From positions 28,183,385 to 28,247,384 of the forward strand of contig CM060850.1 in NCBI GenBank assembly GCA_030737835.1: 64,000 nucleotides of DNA. Direction: 5' to 3'. A program made the position numbers and the translations under genes. A model generated the notes under the pieces. It had not been told where the DNA came from, did no database searches, and saw only the letters and a program-made list of their open reading frames with translations. Every line of letters starts with the position of its first letter. Position 1 is the stretch's first letter. This stretch comes from Acorus gramineus (lineage: Eukaryota; Streptophyta; Magnoliopsida; Acorales; Acoraceae). Positions 62,481-64,000 of the stretch are shown piece by piece.

Positions 62481-64000
62481 ATACGATCAAAAAGTGTGTA
62501 TACAAACGGCCTGTATACCATCCTCCTGTCTATCTCTGGCAAATTGTGCTAGCGCCTCAGCAGCCTGCACCATTTCTCTGTGGACCCATTTATATTGCAC
62601 TGATTGTAGCTGGCCTTCATATTTTCTAATATGATCAACCATTCGATGAATTTCATTAGGACTAGGGCTGGTAAATGAGCTGAGTAGCTCGGGCTCGGCT
62701 CGATTAAAGCTCGTTCAGGCTCGTTCGATTAGACAAACGAATCGAGCTTGAACAATTTTTAAAGCTTGGTTTGTAAACGAGTCGAGCCCGAGCCTAGACG
62801 AGCTCGTTTACTTAACTGAAAAAAGGTTAACGAGCCGAGCCCGAGCCCGAACTTATGTTATTTTCACATGTATAAGGTGTTGTGATTTATGAAATGTGAC
62901 TTCTCAAATGCTAAACAAGATTTTTTTTAGCTAAACGAGCCCGAGCCGAGCCTTGATTCGAGCTTCAGCTTAGCTTGTTTAACAAACGAGCCAAGCTGAG
63001 CTTTAACCGAGCCCAACGAGTCGAGCTTGAACACAAAATGAAGCTCGTTCCCGAGCTGAGCCGAGCCTGATACTAAACGAGCCGAGCCTGAGCAGGTCAA
63101 AGCTCGGCTCATTCGGCTCGTTTACCACCCCTAATTAGGACCTGGTGTTGGACCTTGTAGTAGATGCACAATAGCCTGTGAATCCGAACAAACAACAATA
63201 GATTTTAGCCCCATTAACAGAGCTGTTTTCATCCCAAGTCTTATTGCTTCAGCTTCCATTAATATAGCTGTAGCGCAAGGCCAAGAACTATATCCCACAC
63301 TAAGGATTCGCCGGGCACTTATATTTGCAATTATCACCCCCTGCTCGCCTGGAATGAAAATCCACACTAACATATGTAAACATACAGATTTTCTGGTGTC
63401 TGTTAAGCATCTTGATTACCTCAATTTGTTGCCACATCTTGCTCGCCATTGAACTCAAATAACTGGGGCTGCCATCTTCCCCATTTCGGTTTTTAACAAG
63501 CATCAATTTACATTCTTTCAACTGGCTTAGCACTCTACTAACTATACGGGCTGGAGCAGGTGGTTGATGCTCAAAGATGAATCCCACAACAATAGCACAA
63601 ATAATAATCTTTGCTCTTCTGAATTTATTTGTATACCCCCAAGATTTCCTGGAGAAGAGAAGACATTTAGCCAATCTTGTGCTTGCCAGACAGATTGTGG
63701 AGGTCTTAACTTCTTTGGCACTAGTTTCCAACTGTCTCTTGCAAGCCTACATTGAACAGTGAATAAATGCACTGCAGTTTCAGGGTGGTCTTTCACAAAT
63801 CTGACAACTAGTATTCATTTTCATCCTCCCTAGCATCAAGCAGTGCCCTTGTGAGTTGGCTATTCCATATGAGTTGCCATAAAAAGATTTTCACTCATGG
63901 AAGACTGGGATTTTCCATATATACCTCTTTGACCAGCCATGATGAATATTTCCCATTGTAGTGCTCTGTAGCAGTGGTATATATCTTTTGTTCTCGGTAT
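62481..64000 (-). pseudogene. LINE-derived zf-RVT / RNase H (RVT_3) relic, cut by a MITE
   Basis: Reading leftward from the right edge, a decayed zf-RVT segment comes first: KIFLWQLIWNSQLTRALLDA, then, after frame shifts, NTSCQIC and ETAVHLFTVQCRLARDSW. An RNase H-like RVT_3 domain follows: GVIIANISARRIL, EAEAIRLGMKTALLMGLKSI, VVCSDSQAIVHLLQG (63131-63373). Its C-terminal part resumes beyond the inserted MITE as NEIHRMVDHIRKYEGQLQSV and QAAEALAQFARDRQ (62520-62655). Such zf-RVT plus RVT_3 proteins come from plant LINE ORF2. At least two or three frame shifts in the zf-RVT part plus the MITE insertion make it a pseudogene. The reverse transcriptase part, if present, lies beyond the right edge. 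Confidence 0.8.
62663..63133. mobile_element. hAT-like MITE, GAGCCGAGC family, copy 2 (complete)
   Basis: The ends are TAGGGCTGGTAAATGAGCTG and, complementing the right, TAGGGGTGGTAAACGAGCCG. A perfect 8-bp target duplication ATTAGGAC flanks it (62655-62662 and 63134-63141). GAGCCGAGC-type repeats fill both subterminal regions, around an AT-rich centre of about 110 bp shared with copy 1 at 36247-36652. The element sits inside the RNase H domain of the LINE relic, whose reading frame resumes on the other side, so it inserted later. Confidence 0.9.

Overview
This is nuclear DNA of a flowering plant. It holds spliced genes with typical plant GT-AG introns, AT-rich intergenic DNA, microsatellites and many small DNA transposons. 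The species cannot be named from the sequence. Several exons (DUF630/632 exon 1, the kinase exons, the oleosin) are strongly GC-rich, which would fit a monocot or an early-branching lineage, but this is only a hint.

Six host genes can be read. (1) 2440-2811, minus: the first two coding exons of COP9 signalosome subunit 7 (CSN7); the remaining exons were not found. (2) 4700-12532, plus: a complete 13-exon leucine carboxyl methyltransferase (LCMT1), which methylates the PP2A catalytic subunit. (3) 13502-17612, plus: a complete 4-exon DUF630/DUF632 protein with a myristoylation-type N-terminus. (4) 28550-29011, plus: an intronless seed oleosin with RY and G-box elements in its promoter. (5) 37058-41290, minus: a two-exon plant AGC (AGCVIII, D6PK/G11A-like) kinase. 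(6) 50815-61688, plus: a complete 18-exon GRAM plus VASt membrane protein, the VAD1 orthologue. Exon phases of genes 2, 3, 5 and 6 close exactly, giving proteins of 339, 748, 655 and 623 residues. As I remember the Arabidopsis map, CSN7/FUS5, LCMT1/SBI1, a DUF630/632 gene and VAD1 are consecutive loci (At1g02090 to At1g02120). The window therefore looks like an old collinear block into which the oleosin, the kinase and about 30 kb of repeats have been added.

The gaps hold transposable elements, several with ends and target-site duplications that can be read directly. These are a 275-bp MITE (3061-3335); a 688-bp fold-back MITE (24709-25396); a 2,978-bp hAT element keeping only a BED zinc finger (46929-49906) and a related deleted copy (about 25435-26365); two copies of a short hAT-like element rich in GAGCCGAGC (36247-36652 and 62663-63133); and a 747-bp MITE (42698-43444). 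There is also a broken Ty1/copia LTR element with nearly identical LTRs (30305-32918) and, at the right edge, a LINE-derived zf-RVT/RNase H relic on the minus strand that one of the MITEs has split.

The least expected items are two divergent copies of an unnamed one-pass membrane peptide about 1.7 kb apart on opposite strands, two GC-AG introns with the same donor sequence in two neighbouring genes, a pair of competing acceptors in VAD1, and a palindromic tandem repeat inside the hAT element. No convincing tRNA, rRNA, CRISPR or organellar insertion was seen.
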